Part shown: positions 1-8,591 of the stretch, piece after piece
Numbering within the stretch: position 1 is the stretch's first letter
How the letters are laid out: each line of letters begins with the position of its first letter
NCBI GenBank assembly: GCA_036121365.1
Contig: JAZAFR010000029.1
Coordinates: 58,339 to 122,338 of the forward strand
Source of the DNA: UBA7916 sp036121365
GTDB lineage: Bacteria > Pseudomonadota > Gammaproteobacteria > Comchoanobacterales > Comchoanobacteraceae
Reading direction: 5' to 3'
Length of the DNA: 64,000 bases
Translations under genes and position numbers: made by a program
Notes under the pieces: generated by a model
Told to the model about the DNA's origin: nothing
Databases searched by the model: none
The model's input: the letters and a program-made list of their open reading frames with translations, nothing else

Positions 1-891
1 AAAGAAGCTTTTAAAAGAATTTCCTCACTAGAGCCTGAAGCGAGGCTGCGCGCCAGTGCAGCTGTCAATGCCATAAAGAAGGAATTAGGGCAGATTATTT
101 TTTCTCGAAAAGAGCAGTTGATCTTGTTACAGACTCAAAAGGCACTCGAGAAAGATAAGGTGGACACCACTCTTTCTGCTGATTTGTGGCAGGGAGGTGT
201 GTTGCATCCATTGTCAAAAACAATGTCTGAAATTAAAGGTCTGTTGTACAAACTCGGATTTGATATTGCTTTTGGCCCTGAAGCTGAAACTTTTTATTAT
301 AATTTTACCGCTTTGAATACGCCTCGTTATCACCCGGCGGTGACTTCACAAGATACGCTATATATCGATCATCCAGATCAAGAGGATCTTTTATTGAGAT
401 CTCATACATCATGTGTTCAGATTAGAATGTTGGAAAATCACAAACCTCCGCTGCGTATTTTTTCGCCGGGTCGTGTTTTTAGAGCTGATACACCAGATGC
501 AACTCATAGTCCTTGTTTTATGCAATGTGAGGGTCTATTGGTTGATAAAAAGGTCACGTTGAGTGATTTGGTTGCGATTTTACGTTATGTTCTCGAAGGT
601 TTTTTTGGCCAGTCATTGAAGTTGCGTTTTAGGCCGTCATATTTTCCCTTTACGGAGCCTTCGTTGGAATGTGACATATGGTTTAAAAATAATTGGCTAG
701 AGGTGCTTGGCTGTGGTATGGTTCATCCCAATGTTCTGAAGAATGTTGGCATAGACTCTTCTGAATATAGAGGTTTTGCATTTGGTCTGGGTATTGATAG
801 ATTGACCATGTTGCGATATCAGATTGAGGACATTCGTTGTTTATACGAAGGTGATCAAGCATTTTTACAACAGGGTAGCGATGCATGTTAG
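1..891 (+). CDS. pheS: Phenylalanyl-tRNA synthetase alpha subunit, 5' partial
   Basis: Catalytic subunit of the alpha2beta2 enzyme that charges tRNA-Phe with phenylalanine. The frame is open from base 1 with no stop. Residues upstream of the TTG at 118 are already PheS-like N-terminal coiled coil, so the true start lies outside the window, probably 30-40 codons upstream. Class II signatures are visible: HTSCVQIRML, the motif 2 region around GRVFRADTPDATHSPCF, FRPSYFPFTEPS, and motif 3 in GFAFGLGIDRLTMLRY near the C-terminus. The stop overlaps the pheT start by 7 bases, so the two are translationally coupled. Confidence 0.97.
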   Translation, partial: KEAFKRISSLEPEARLRASAAVNAIKKELGQIIFSRKEQLILLQTQKALEKDKVDTTLSADLWQGGVLHPLSKTMSEIKGLLYKLGFDIAFGPEAETFYYNFTALNTPRYHPAVTSQDTLYIDHPDQEDLLLRSHTSCVQIRMLENHKPPLRIFSPGRVFRADTPDATHSPCFMQCEGLLVDKKVTLSDLVAILRYVLEGFFGQSLKLRFRPSYFPFTEPSLECDIWFKNNWLEVLGCGMVHPNVLKNVGIDSSEYRGFAFGLGIDRLTMLRYQIEDIRCLYEGDQAFLQQGSDAC

Positions 892-3293
892 TTCTGAATG
901 AATATTGGATACAGTCATGGCTGGATCAAAAAATAGATGCTGATCAGTCACATGAATTTTTATTAAAACAGGGTTTTGAGATGGAATCTCTTGATCCGAT
1001 CTACACAACAGGCATTCTCATTGGTGAAATCGTCGCTGTTGATAAGCATCCTGATGCAGATAAGTTGAATATTTGTCAGGTTTCTATTGGCGAAGGTGAC
1101 CCTTTACAAATTGTCTGTGGCTGCTCTTCTGTTGCAGTCGGTGTTAAGGTGGCTGTTGCGACAGAAGGAATAGAACTTGGTGATTTTAAAATTGCCAAAC
1201 GAAAGTTGCGCGGCGTTGACTCATGTGGGATGTTGTGCAGCCAGAGTGAGCTTGGTTTTAAAACCAGTTCTTCAGGTATATGGCATTTAAATAAAGATGC
1301 ACCAGTAGGGGTGTTGTTGGATGTGTATTTACAGCGTTCTGACTCTCGGTACGGCATTGATATTACACCCAATCGTGGAGACTGTATGTCTTTACGTGGT
1401 GTTGTTAGAGAGTTTGCAATTGGTCTTCAAGCCAATGTTGTTCCGCCTTGGGATGTGATTTCTCAAGACTTTCTTTCTTTGCCTGTTCGCTCTTCTATAG
1501 ACGTATCTAATGATGCAAAGGCATTTGTTGATATGTTCCACTTGGTATGCTTGGAGCGTGAGCAAACATCTTGTGAAATGAAAACACCTGATTGGATACA
1601 AGTTCGTTTGATAGAAGCTGGGTTTGGTTTGCATCATTGCGTCGTAGATATATTAAATTACGTTATGTTGGAAACAGGGCAGCCAATGCATGCTTATGGT
1701 TCTGGCTTGACAGATGAATTTTCCTTACAAATGGGACATGATGATTCTTTGGAGCTGCTCAACGGTGAAGAAGTCTCTTTGGATGAGAATACTTTGGTGA
1801 TTTCTAATGCTGGTAAACCCGCTTGCATTGCAGGTTATATGGGAGGGCAAGACAGTGCTTGTCAGAAAGATGATGTCACTATTTATCTTGAAGCTGCAGC
1901 ATTTGATTCTGCTCAAGTTGCTTATCACTGCAGAAAGTATGTTGATCATACTCAGTCTGGGAGTCGTTTTGAGCGGGGAATAGATTTTAATTTTACGAAA
2001 AATGCCTGTCAAAGAGCCATTGATTTACTTGTAAAATACGCTGGATTTAAGCCTTTATATAGAATTGCTTATGATGCTTATGATTTGAATGATAAGAAGC
2101 GGACAATTGATTTTTCTGTTTCATTTCCAGAGAAGGTTTTGGGTTTTTCTTATCCCATTGAATTAATTGAATCATCTTTGAAGTCTTCTGGATGTGCAGT
2201 GAGTATTAATAATGATCAGATTTCTGTCACTCCTCCGACCTGGCGGAATGATTTGAAATTGCCAGAAACCATAGTTTCTGAGCTTTTAAGGCTGCAAGGC
2301 ATGCCGAAAGACTTAGATCATTCATTGTCTTTGAATCTTGATTTTCATGTGTCTGATTTTGCTAAAACTGATGCTTTTGTTGATTCTGTTAAACGCTTGA
2401 TGTTGGGATGTGGATTTTATGAAACATATGGATATAGTTTTGAGAGTGACGAAGAAACTCTGTGTTTTTGTCAGGATGATTCTTCTCTTGTGAAGCTTAA
2501 AAATCCAATTAGTCATGCATTCAATACTATGCGAGTGACAATGTTTCCTGGTTTATTAAAACAGGTGAAAAAGAATTTGTCGAAGCAGGAAAGCAATATT
2601 CGTTTATTTGAGATTGGGCATTGCTTTGAGCGTCAAGATGGGAATATTTTAGAACGAATGATGCTGTCTTGTGCATTGACTGGTTCTGATGTTCCTGAAA
2701 GTTGGTTTGGATCATCATCTTTGGGTTTCTTTCATGCAAAAAGTTTGCTTGACTATGTTCTGTCTTCTTTTCGCATTCAATCTTCGGAGAAATTGATATG
2801 GAAAGAAGATTCGATTGAGGGCTTTCATCCACACCAGGGTGGTCAATTTTATTATGCAGGTCGGGTAATTGGGACATGTGGGCTTTTGCATCCAAAGCTG
2901 GCCAAGACTTATAAGATTAAAGAGAAGATCTATTTTGTTTCTCTTGATTTAGATTGGCTTAAGACTCATATTGCTGAAGAAAAGCGTTATCAGCAAGTGA
3001 GCAACCAACCTATGATGAGACGTGACCTATCTTTGGTTATTCCAAACGACGTTTCTTACGAGCTTATTAAGAAAGAAATCGATGTAAATGTTAAAGATAA
3101 TTTGAAAAAAGTTATGGTTTTTGATATATATAATGGAGATCAGATACCGGATGGTTTCTACAGTATGAGTATTGGCCTTTTATTTCAAGATGCGTTAAGG
3201 ACTTTGCAGGATGATGATCTTGCGCCAGTGATTCTAAAGCTAATGGCCAATCTTGAAAAAAAATTGAACATAAAACCCCGAGGAGGAAGTTAA
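885..3293 (+). CDS. pheT: Phenylalanyl-tRNA synthetase beta subunit
   Basis: Non-catalytic partner of PheS that carries the editing and tRNA-binding modules. It has 802 residues, the usual bacterial length. Domains in order: EMAP/tRNA-binding fold (about 40-150, with GEIVAVDKHPDADKLNICQV), B3/B4 editing region (about 215-390, with GQPMHAYG and GGQDSACQ), B5 (about 400-475), a catalytic-like core, and a C-terminal anticodon-binding FDX-ACB domain beginning near NQPMMRRDLSLVIP. ATG at 885 overlaps the end of pheS. ihfA starts one base after its stop, giving the classic pheST-ihfA operon. Confidence 0.98.
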   Translation: MLVLNEYWIQSWLDQKIDADQSHEFLLKQGFEMESLDPIYTTGILIGEIVAVDKHPDADKLNICQVSIGEGDPLQIVCGCSSVAVGVKVAVATEGIELGDFKIAKRKLRGVDSCGMLCSQSELGFKTSSSGIWHLNKDAPVGVLLDVYLQRSDSRYGIDITPNRGDCMSLRGVVREFAIGLQANVVPPWDVISQDFLSLPVRSSIDVSNDAKAFVDMFHLVCLEREQTSCEMKTPDWIQVRLIEAGFGLHHCVVDILNYVMLETGQPMHAYGSGLTDEFSLQMGHDDSLELLNGEEVSLDENTLVISNAGKPACIAGYMGGQDSACQKDDVTIYLEAAAFDSAQVAYHCRKYVDHTQSGSRFERGIDFNFTKNACQRAIDLLVKYAGFKPLYRIAYDAYDLNDKKRTIDFSVSFPEKVLGFSYPIELIESSLKSSGCAVSINNDQISVTPPTWRNDLKLPETIVSELLRLQGMPKDLDHSLSLNLDFHVSDFAKTDAFVDSVKRLMLGCGFYETYGYSFESDEETLCFCQDDSSLVKLKNPISHAFNTMRVTMFPGLLKQVKKNLSKQESNIRLFEIGHCFERQDGNILERMMLSCALTGSDVPESWFGSSSLGFFHAKSLLDYVLSSFRIQSSEKLIWKEDSIEGFHPHQGGQFYYAGRVIGTCGLLHPKLAKTYKIKEKIYFVSLDLDWLKTHIAEEKRYQQVSNQPMMRRDLSLVIPNDVSYELIKKEIDVNVKDNLKKVMVFDIYNGDQIPDGFYSMSIGLLFQDALRTLQDDDLAPVILKLMANLEKKLNIKPRGGS

Positions 3294-3294
3294 G

Positions 3295-3642
3295 ATGGAG
3301 ACATTAACAAGGGCAGAGTTATCAGATAAAATCGGAAGAATGAGCGGTGATGTATCAAGATCGGATGTTGAACGTATGGTCGATGAGTTTTTTCGGGTGA
3401 TCTCTCAGTCTTTAGAAGAGGGGGGCGTTGTTCGACTTTCAGGTTTTGGTAACTTCTTGTTGTTGGATAAAAAGCAAAGGCCAGGGCGTAACCCTAAAAC
3501 GGGACAAGTGATTCCAGTCTCTGCAAGAAGAGTGGTCACTTTTCGTCCAGGCAATAAGCTTAAGGAGACGGTTGATAAATCAACCAGAGCAAAGTATGCC
3601 AAGCTCAATGAAAATCAAAAAGAAGAAGAAATTGTATCATAG
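3295..3642 (+). CDS. ihfA: Integration host factor alpha subunit
   Basis: DNA-bending nucleoid protein of the HU/IHF family that heterodimerises with IhfB and acts in transcription, replication and recombination. It has 115 residues. The family signature GRNPKTGQVIPVSARRVVTFRPG, with the intercalating proline, lies at about 62-84. The position directly after pheT separates IhfA from HU. A strong AGGAGG Shine-Dalgarno lies inside the last pheT codons (about 3281-3286). The C-terminal tail is charged and slightly longer than in E. coli. Confidence 0.95.
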   Translation: METLTRAELSDKIGRMSGDVSRSDVERMVDEFFRVISQSLEEGGVVRLSGFGNFLLLDKKQRPGRNPKTGQVIPVSARRVVTFRPGNKLKETVDKSTRAKYAKLNENQKEEEIVS

Positions 3643-3672
3643 GGCCATTGATTTTATATTTTTTCTAATTCT

Positions 3673-3746
3673 CGGGGCGTAGCGCAGCCTGGTAGCGTAC
3701 TTGCATGGGGTGCAAGTGGTCGCTGGTTCAAATCCAGCCGTCCCGA
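3673..3746 (+). tRNA. tRNA-Pro (anticodon GGG)
   Basis: A 74-nt cloverleaf. The acceptor stem CGGGGCG pairs with CGTCCCG (one G-U), with discriminator A. The D arm contains AGCGCAGCCTGGTAGCG. The anticodon stem is CTTGC/GCAAG with loop ATGGGGT, giving anticodon GGG. The T arm is CTGGTTCAAATCCAG. The body closely resembles E. coli tRNA-Pro(GGG). CCA is not encoded (the gene is followed by TTTA), so CCA must be added enzymatically. It sits 30 nt after ihfA and may be co-transcribed with it. Confidence 0.96.
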
Positions 3747-3798
3747 TTTATAAGCTTTATTAAATTGGTTTTAAATTAAAATAATATTGTGTATACTG

Positions 3799-3804
3799 TA
3801 TAAT
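3799..3804 (+). promoter_or_regulatory. Consensus -10 box (TATAAT) before the membrane-protein/mutL pair
   Basis: A perfect TATAAT 15 bases before the ATG at 3820. No good -35 is visible at 17 nt spacing. If functional, the leader is under 10 nt and the upstream TTG at 3787 cannot be the start. Confidence 0.35.
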
Positions 3805-3819
3805 ATTTTGGATACAAAG

Positions 3820-4905
3820 ATGAAAATTTCCAGCTACTTATACACACTTTTGTCTTTTATAGTGATTGTCTTTTCGTTTTTTACTGCATTTGTAGAGGTT
3901 TTTAGTGTTTGGAATTTGATCAATATCTTTATAGGCAGAGATCTGGCATATTTGGTGTCAGCTATTGTCTTTCAATTTGCTGTTTCTGATGCTTTTTGCG
4001 TCTATGAGTCATTTTTCAATGCGATACAACAAATGTTGTCTTTGTTTTTTTCTGAGACTACCAGTGTGGTATTTTTATGGATTTTTCTTTATGCCCTGGC
4101 GATATATGCTTCTTTTAGTATCTTGCTCCAGTATAGTTTTATGCATGTTGCTTTTCAAACATCCTTATTTTTTTATGTTTATATGCCAGAATTATATTTA
4201 GTGATACCCTTCCTTGTCAATTTGCTAATACAGCCCATGGTTCTAACTGTGACTTTAAATGCTTTCAATAAGATTTGTGATTGTATTTTAATGTTGCGCA
4301 ATAAAATTATGGTGATACAGCCCTCTAAAGAACATGAATCAGTTTATCGTTTTTCGATTACTCTGTTGAACTATTCATTGTGTATGCTTTTGACATTGAA
4401 TTTCAGCGAGGCCCTTTATGTTTCTCTTAAAGATGGGGTTCTTCACTATAAACTCATGTACAATAGTGTGTTATCCTTTAATCATTTACAAGAAACTTTA
4501 TTGTTGGTTGCCATTGCATTGTCTACATTTAGGACAATGTCGGCTGTTGCCGATAACTTCATTGCTTTTTTGGTCTCTCCTTATCACAAAGTCCACAAAT
4601 TTATTCTTGATTTTAAAAAGGTCACTCTGTATGAAAGAATGATCTACGGTTGGGGTTATTTCACAGTACTATGTCGTTCTATAGTCAGAGGTTTACAGAC
4701 TTCTTCTTATGGATCTGGCTTTCGCCAAGTTACGGTATCTTATATTGACAAATCGAGACGTAACGCGTTTGCTTACTTAATCTTGCGTAAGAAGCCTATG
4801 TCCTTAAATGTTTCCAAAAAAGAAGAAGTTGATAAAGAAAAGAACCAAACCCCTTATCTTGAGAAGGTTTGTAAAGAATTAACCAGTAAATTAAGATTAT
4901 TATGA
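3820..4905 (+). CDS. Unrecognised multi-spanning membrane protein coupled to mutL
   Basis: The family is not recognised. The protein has 361 residues from ATG 3820. An in-frame TTG at 3787 would add 11 residues but lies upstream of a consensus -10. About six hydrophobic segments span residues 5-260, separated by short loops. The C-terminal ~100 residues are basic and soluble, with KKEEVDKEKN near the end. There is no signal peptidase site and no recognised motif. Its stop overlaps the mutL start by 4 bases, so it is co-translated with mutL. The coupling need not mean a repair function. Confidence 0.75.
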   Translation: MKISSYLYTLLSFIVIVFSFFTAFVEVFSVWNLINIFIGRDLAYLVSAIVFQFAVSDAFCVYESFFNAIQQMLSLFFSETTSVVFLWIFLYALAIYASFSILLQYSFMHVAFQTSLFFYVYMPELYLVIPFLVNLLIQPMVLTVTLNAFNKICDCILMLRNKIMVIQPSKEHESVYRFSITLLNYSLCMLLTLNFSEALYVSLKDGVLHYKLMYNSVLSFNHLQETLLLVAIALSTFRTMSAVADNFIAFLVSPYHKVHKFILDFKKVTLYERMIYGWGYFTVLCRSIVRGLQTSSYGSGFRQVTVSYIDKSRRNAFAYLILRKKPMSLNVSKKEEVDKEKNQTPYLEKVCKELTSKLRLL

Positions 4906-7097
4906 AAGAGATCATTCAATTACCAATAGAAATTTCAAATCAAATAGCCGCTGGAGAAGTGATAGAAAATCCTGCTGCAGTGATTAAAGAGTTGATTGAA
5001 AATTCAGTAGATTCTGGCGCTGATAAAATTGTTATCACAGTCGAAAGATCCGGTAAGAGTTATATCTCAGTAGAAGACAATGGTTCTGGTATCGCCCATG
5101 ACCAATTGTCTAAATTGATTTTGCGTCATGCTACCAGTAAAATTCGTACAATGGATGATTTATTGCATTGTCGGTCAATGGGCTTTCGAGGCGAAGCGTT
5201 GGCCAGTATATCAAGTGTGAGCCGTTTTCGTGTACGCAGTCATACTGCCGAACAAGATGTTGCTTGGCAATTGTTCTGCGAGGGCGATTCAACCGATGAT
5301 ATGCGAATTGAGCCTTTTGATTCTCCTTGTTCAGTTGGAACGGTGGTAGAAGTGAGAGATTTGTTTTTTCGTGTGCCTGCTCGGCAGAAATTCTTAAGCA
5401 GTGATCAGGCTGAAATGCGGAAAATTAAAGAAGTGGTCAAAAAGATGATACTGGCCCATCCTGCTGTCACTCTTGAGCTTAAAAATGCTGATAAACGTGT
5501 TTTATTGGCTGATTCCTGCACAGATATTGCAAGTAGTAAAGAGCGTTTGAAGAGTGTCTTTGGTGGTGATTTTGCACAAAGTGCTTTTTATATTGATCAG
5601 AAGATGGTGTGGGGGCGCTTGCAGGGATGGTGTGCAAGGCCCAGTTATAATCGCCGTTATGCAGACATGCAGGTTTTTTTATTGAATCATCGCCCATTGC
5701 GTGATAAGAAGCTTAGTTTTGCTTTGAAGCGTGCCTATATGGATGTGATGTTGCCGGGGCGGCATGCTGCATTTTGTTTGTATTTGGATATGGATCCTTT
5801 ATTGGTTGATGTCAATGTGCATCCAGCTAAGGATGAGGCTCGATTTTCAAATATAGATGAGATCACTAGAAGTATGAAGTATGTGATCAGTCAAAGTTTA
5901 TCTCAGTTGGATCAAGCACCTGAAGATAGGGTTGATTTAAAGTCTAGAGTGTCTTTTGAGGTGGGGCAGACGCAAGACCCACTCTTGAAGCCTGCAACAT
6001 TGGATGAATCAAGGTTTGAAGCGTCAAAATCATCGTTAAATATGATGTCTAATGTCACTTCTTCAGATGTTGGAAATGCCGTTTGTTCCGAGAATAAACA
6101 AGTATCACATCAAAGTGCTTCTTTGGATTCTAGGTCATTGTCTGAATCAATGCATTCTGACATTTCTTCTCGTGTGCAATCACGTAGTGGATCAGAAAGA
6201 GAGAGTCTTTTGGGCAGTGGGGTAGAAATGTCTGACTCTCAATCTTTCGCGTCTTTGTCTGCTACTGATCGGGGCAATGGTTCATTTAATGTTGGTAAAG
6301 AGTCTTTGGATGCTGTGGTATCGAGGTCTGTTTGCGTACTTGAAAGAGAAGATGTTGTTTCTCAAGAGGTGAAATCACAAATTGGATCAGAAGAGCCAGA
6401 ATATTCGCCTGTTGTTTCGGATAAGATGCGTAATCATAGTGCTAAAACAAGCCTAGATATATCTTCTTTAGCTGAATATAAGGATTCTAGTTCTTTGCTT
6501 GTTGCTGAAGATGAAGGATTGACTTTGGGTTATGCCTTGGGGCAATTGCATGGGATTTATGTTTTGGCGCAAAGCCAGAAAGGCTTGATTGTTGTTGATA
6601 TGCATGCTGCGCATGAGCGGATTGTGTACGAGCAGTTGAAAAGTGATTATGCACAGCAAGGCGTGGTATCACAGAAGCTTTTGGTGCCATTTCAATGTCA
6701 GAAAGACAGTGTTGATATTGATTTTGTTGATGAGTTTGGTTTGTTGTTGTCGCAAATGGGCTTAGATTTGAAGGTTAGAGGGGGGGAGGTTTTTCTTGAA
6801 TCCATTCCTGCGATGTTGTCTAAAAAAGACCTGAATGGACTGCTACAGGACATAGTGACAGAGCTTTTAGAGTATCATGAGACTGATAGAATTCAGGAGT
6901 CTTTACATAAAATATTTGCGACGATGGCTTGTCATAGTGCGATACGAGCCAATCGTGTCTTAAGTTTGACTGAAATGAACGAATTGTTGCGTCAAATAGA
7001 GAAAACTGCCAATAGTGATTACTGTAATCATGGCAGACCTACTTGGTTTTTATGGGATTTGGATAGAATTGATGCGGTATTTCGTCGAGGTCAGTAG
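4902..7097 (+). CDS. mutL: DNA mismatch repair protein MutL (endonuclease-type)
   Basis: GHKL ATPase that couples mismatch recognition to strand removal. The N-terminal ATPase motifs are clear: IENSVDSGAD, VEDNGSGI, and GFRGEALASISSV near residues 95-107. The length of 731 residues exceeds E. coli MutL because of a long Ser-rich linker (about 345-530). The C-terminal domain carries DMHAAHERIVYE (from D566), which fits the DQHA(X)2E(X)4E metal-binding endonuclease motif with Met for Gln. It also has ACHSAIRANR (about 676) and CNHGRPT (about 707). This implies a nicking MutL, as in MutH-lacking bacteria, although E. coli MutL lacks it. Confidence 0.97.
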   Translation: MKEIIQLPIEISNQIAAGEVIENPAAVIKELIENSVDSGADKIVITVERSGKSYISVEDNGSGIAHDQLSKLILRHATSKIRTMDDLLHCRSMGFRGEALASISSVSRFRVRSHTAEQDVAWQLFCEGDSTDDMRIEPFDSPCSVGTVVEVRDLFFRVPARQKFLSSDQAEMRKIKEVVKKMILAHPAVTLELKNADKRVLLADSCTDIASSKERLKSVFGGDFAQSAFYIDQKMVWGRLQGWCARPSYNRRYADMQVFLLNHRPLRDKKLSFALKRAYMDVMLPGRHAAFCLYLDMDPLLVDVNVHPAKDEARFSNIDEITRSMKYVISQSLSQLDQAPEDRVDLKSRVSFEVGQTQDPLLKPATLDESRFEASKSSLNMMSNVTSSDVGNAVCSENKQVSHQSASLDSRSLSESMHSDISSRVQSRSGSERESLLGSGVEMSDSQSFASLSATDRGNGSFNVGKESLDAVVSRSVCVLEREDVVSQEVKSQIGSEEPEYSPVVSDKMRNHSAKTSLDISSLAEYKDSSSLLVAEDEGLTLGYALGQLHGIYVLAQSQKGLIVVDMHAAHERIVYEQLKSDYAQQGVVSQKLLVPFQCQKDSVDIDFVDEFGLLLSQMGLDLKVRGGEVFLESIPAMLSKKDLNGLLQDIVTELLEYHETDRIQESLHKIFATMACHSAIRANRVLSLTEMNELLRQIEKTANSDYCNHGRPTWFLWDLDRIDAVFRRGQ

Positions 7098-7459
7098 TTG
7101 TATTTGGCTTTTTCTGTTCTTGCTAGATGCAAAGTTTAAGAAAAGTTACAAAAAGTAAAAATAATCTTAATGAGTAGCAAAAAAATTGTATGTAATTGTA
7201 AAAAATCTAAAAATTGTGAGTAATTTATAATAATGTAATATTTTATTAGTGATTTGAATTGTTTCAAAGTATGAAAAAATGGTTGATTTGGTTAATGGGT
7301 GTTTGTAATGCGATTGATTGTATTTAAAAATCACTGCACCCATTGTTGTTTTTTTCTGTGTAAATGGTTACACTCAATATTAAATATTTGATGAGTTTTA
7401 GTGGAAAGGTGCTTGGTTATATTCATAATATTGGTTTTATAAATCATTTAACTTCGTCT
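7098..7459. other. AT-rich intergenic region upstream of the pilus locus
   Basis: No gene seen. An 8-bp inverted repeat (AATGGGTG at 7294-7301, CACCCATT at 7337-7344) with a 35-nt loop precedes a T-run. It could be a weak mutL terminator. In-frame ATGs at 7364 and 7391 extend the following ORF but lack ribosome binding sites. Confidence 0.3.
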
Positions 7460-8338
7460 ATGAAAACTCGAGCTTATTTTGTTTTTTATTGTGTTTTGTT
7501 TATTTGTCAAACTTTGAATGCAGCCACTGAAAATGGTCCAATTTTGGCCGGATCTTCCACGATTGATCCTTATATGCGCATTGTTAAGTCAACCGGTGTT
7601 AGTGACTTGAATTTATTGATCACTGAGGCTGATTTGTCCAATGCGCACAAGTTTATTTCATCAGGTCAGGCTCAAGATGTTTATCAAAAGCTCGGTTCAT
7701 ATGTGTTTTGTGTGCTCTCTAATGATATAAAAAATGGGGTTCTTTTTAAGGTTACTCCTTCAGACAATAAAAACTATTTTACTGAAGATTTTGGTGTTAA
7801 ACAAATGACCATGTATAATAAGTATGTACGTAATAAAATTAGGCTGATTCTTGTTGTTACTCCTGCTGGATGGACTAAAAATCAGTATGCATTTGGTAAT
7901 GCTAGTTATAGTGATGATCAATCGAAGGGTGTTCCATTTGTGATTGGAGCCAATGTTGTTAATGGCAAAGATGCTTCTATTATTTTACGTGATCGTCGTG
8001 ATACCATGCTATCTTCTCCTATATCTTTGCCAAATTTGGCATTGGACTCTTATGGTGTCGTTAACCATTATGGATCAAATGTCTCCTTAGGTGAAAAAGA
8101 TATTAAGGTTAATCGTTTAGATAATGGTAGTTCCTTGGTTTTTCAGGGTTGTAATGGGTACAAAAATCCGTCTCAGCAGGACTCATTGGTAGATATGTCG
8201 ATTAATTTTGACATTTATATTAGTACGATTGATCTGGTTAAGGCAAATTCAGGGTCTTATCAGTTAGAATTTTCGATGCATTGGGCTGATTCTAATGACT
8301 TGGCCAGTAGTGTTATGGTTTATGAACGAAGATCATAA
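7460..8338 (+). CDS. Pilin-like secreted subunit 1 of the chaperone-usher locus
   Basis: Putative exported fibre subunit. ATG 7460 opens directly on a signal peptide ending ...ICQTLNA, giving 292 residues. An ATG at 7364 would add 32 residues before it, and neither start has a good Shine-Dalgarno. It is paralogous to the next gene: shared blocks include TEADLSNA, VTPAGWTK, PFVIGANV, NLALDSYGVVNHYG and a final SGSYQLEFSMHWAD. Two conserved cysteines (FCVLSN and GCNGY) probably form the subunit disulphide. The last block resembles the closing strand of spore-coat-U/pilin domains. Subunit role is inferred from the paralogy and the adjacent chaperone and usher. Confidence 0.75.
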   Translation: MKTRAYFVFYCVLFICQTLNAATENGPILAGSSTIDPYMRIVKSTGVSDLNLLITEADLSNAHKFISSGQAQDVYQKLGSYVFCVLSNDIKNGVLFKVTPSDNKNYFTEDFGVKQMTMYNKYVRNKIRLILVVTPAGWTKNQYAFGNASYSDDQSKGVPFVIGANVVNGKDASIILRDRRDTMLSSPISLPNLALDSYGVVNHYGSNVSLGEKDIKVNRLDNGSSLVFQGCNGYKNPSQQDSLVDMSINFDIYISTIDLVKANSGSYQLEFSMHWADSNDLASSVMVYERRS

Positions 8339-8355
8339 ACCTGGCACTGTAATAC

Positions 8356-8477
8356 GCATTAATTTGAGTGGTCGATGGGATCTTTCAGGGCTCTAATTAA
8401 CCATGTTTTCTCTGTATATGCATTAACTTGAGTGGTTAACGGGATGTTCAGGGCTCTAATTAACCATATTTTCTGTA
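8356..8477. repeat. Imperfect direct repeat (two ~60-bp copies) between pilin genes
   Basis: Copy 1 at 8356-8416 and copy 2 at 8420-8477 begin GCATTAA(T/C)TTGAGTGGT and end CTCTAATTAACCAT..TTTTCT, with a period of about 64 bp. Copy 2 holds an inverted pair TGGTTAA/TTAACCA flanking GGGATGTTCAGGGCTCTAA. In copy 1 the left arm is mutated. It lies in the 253-bp gap between pilin paralogs 1 and 2, which otherwise shows no gene. It could be an operator, an attenuator hairpin or a duplication scar. Confidence 0.8.
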
Positions 8478-8574
8478 AGCTATATTTTAACTATATGAAT
8501 ATATGTTTATAAAATATCAAATAAAACCTGCAAAATCACTTTTTTTGTACTATAAGATAATTATAAACAATATT

Positions 8575-8585
8575 TAAGGAGGTGA
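8575..8585 (+). promoter_or_regulatory. Full-length Shine-Dalgarno of pilin 2
   Basis: TAAGGAGGTGA is complementary over 11 bases to the 16S rRNA 3' end and lies 6 nt before ATG 8592. It is the strongest ribosome binding site noticed in the window and fixes the start. It predicts high translation, as expected for a major structural subunit. Confidence 0.85.
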
Positions 8586-8591
8586 AATTCC

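Noticed and set aside
7294..7344. mutL terminator
   Set aside because: The 8-bp inverted repeat has a 35-nt loop and is about 200 bases from the mutL stop, so it is too weak to call.
8356..8477. Insertion-sequence ends or att sites
   Set aside because: The copies are direct, adjacent and not bounding any transposase or integrase gene. No target duplication is seen.
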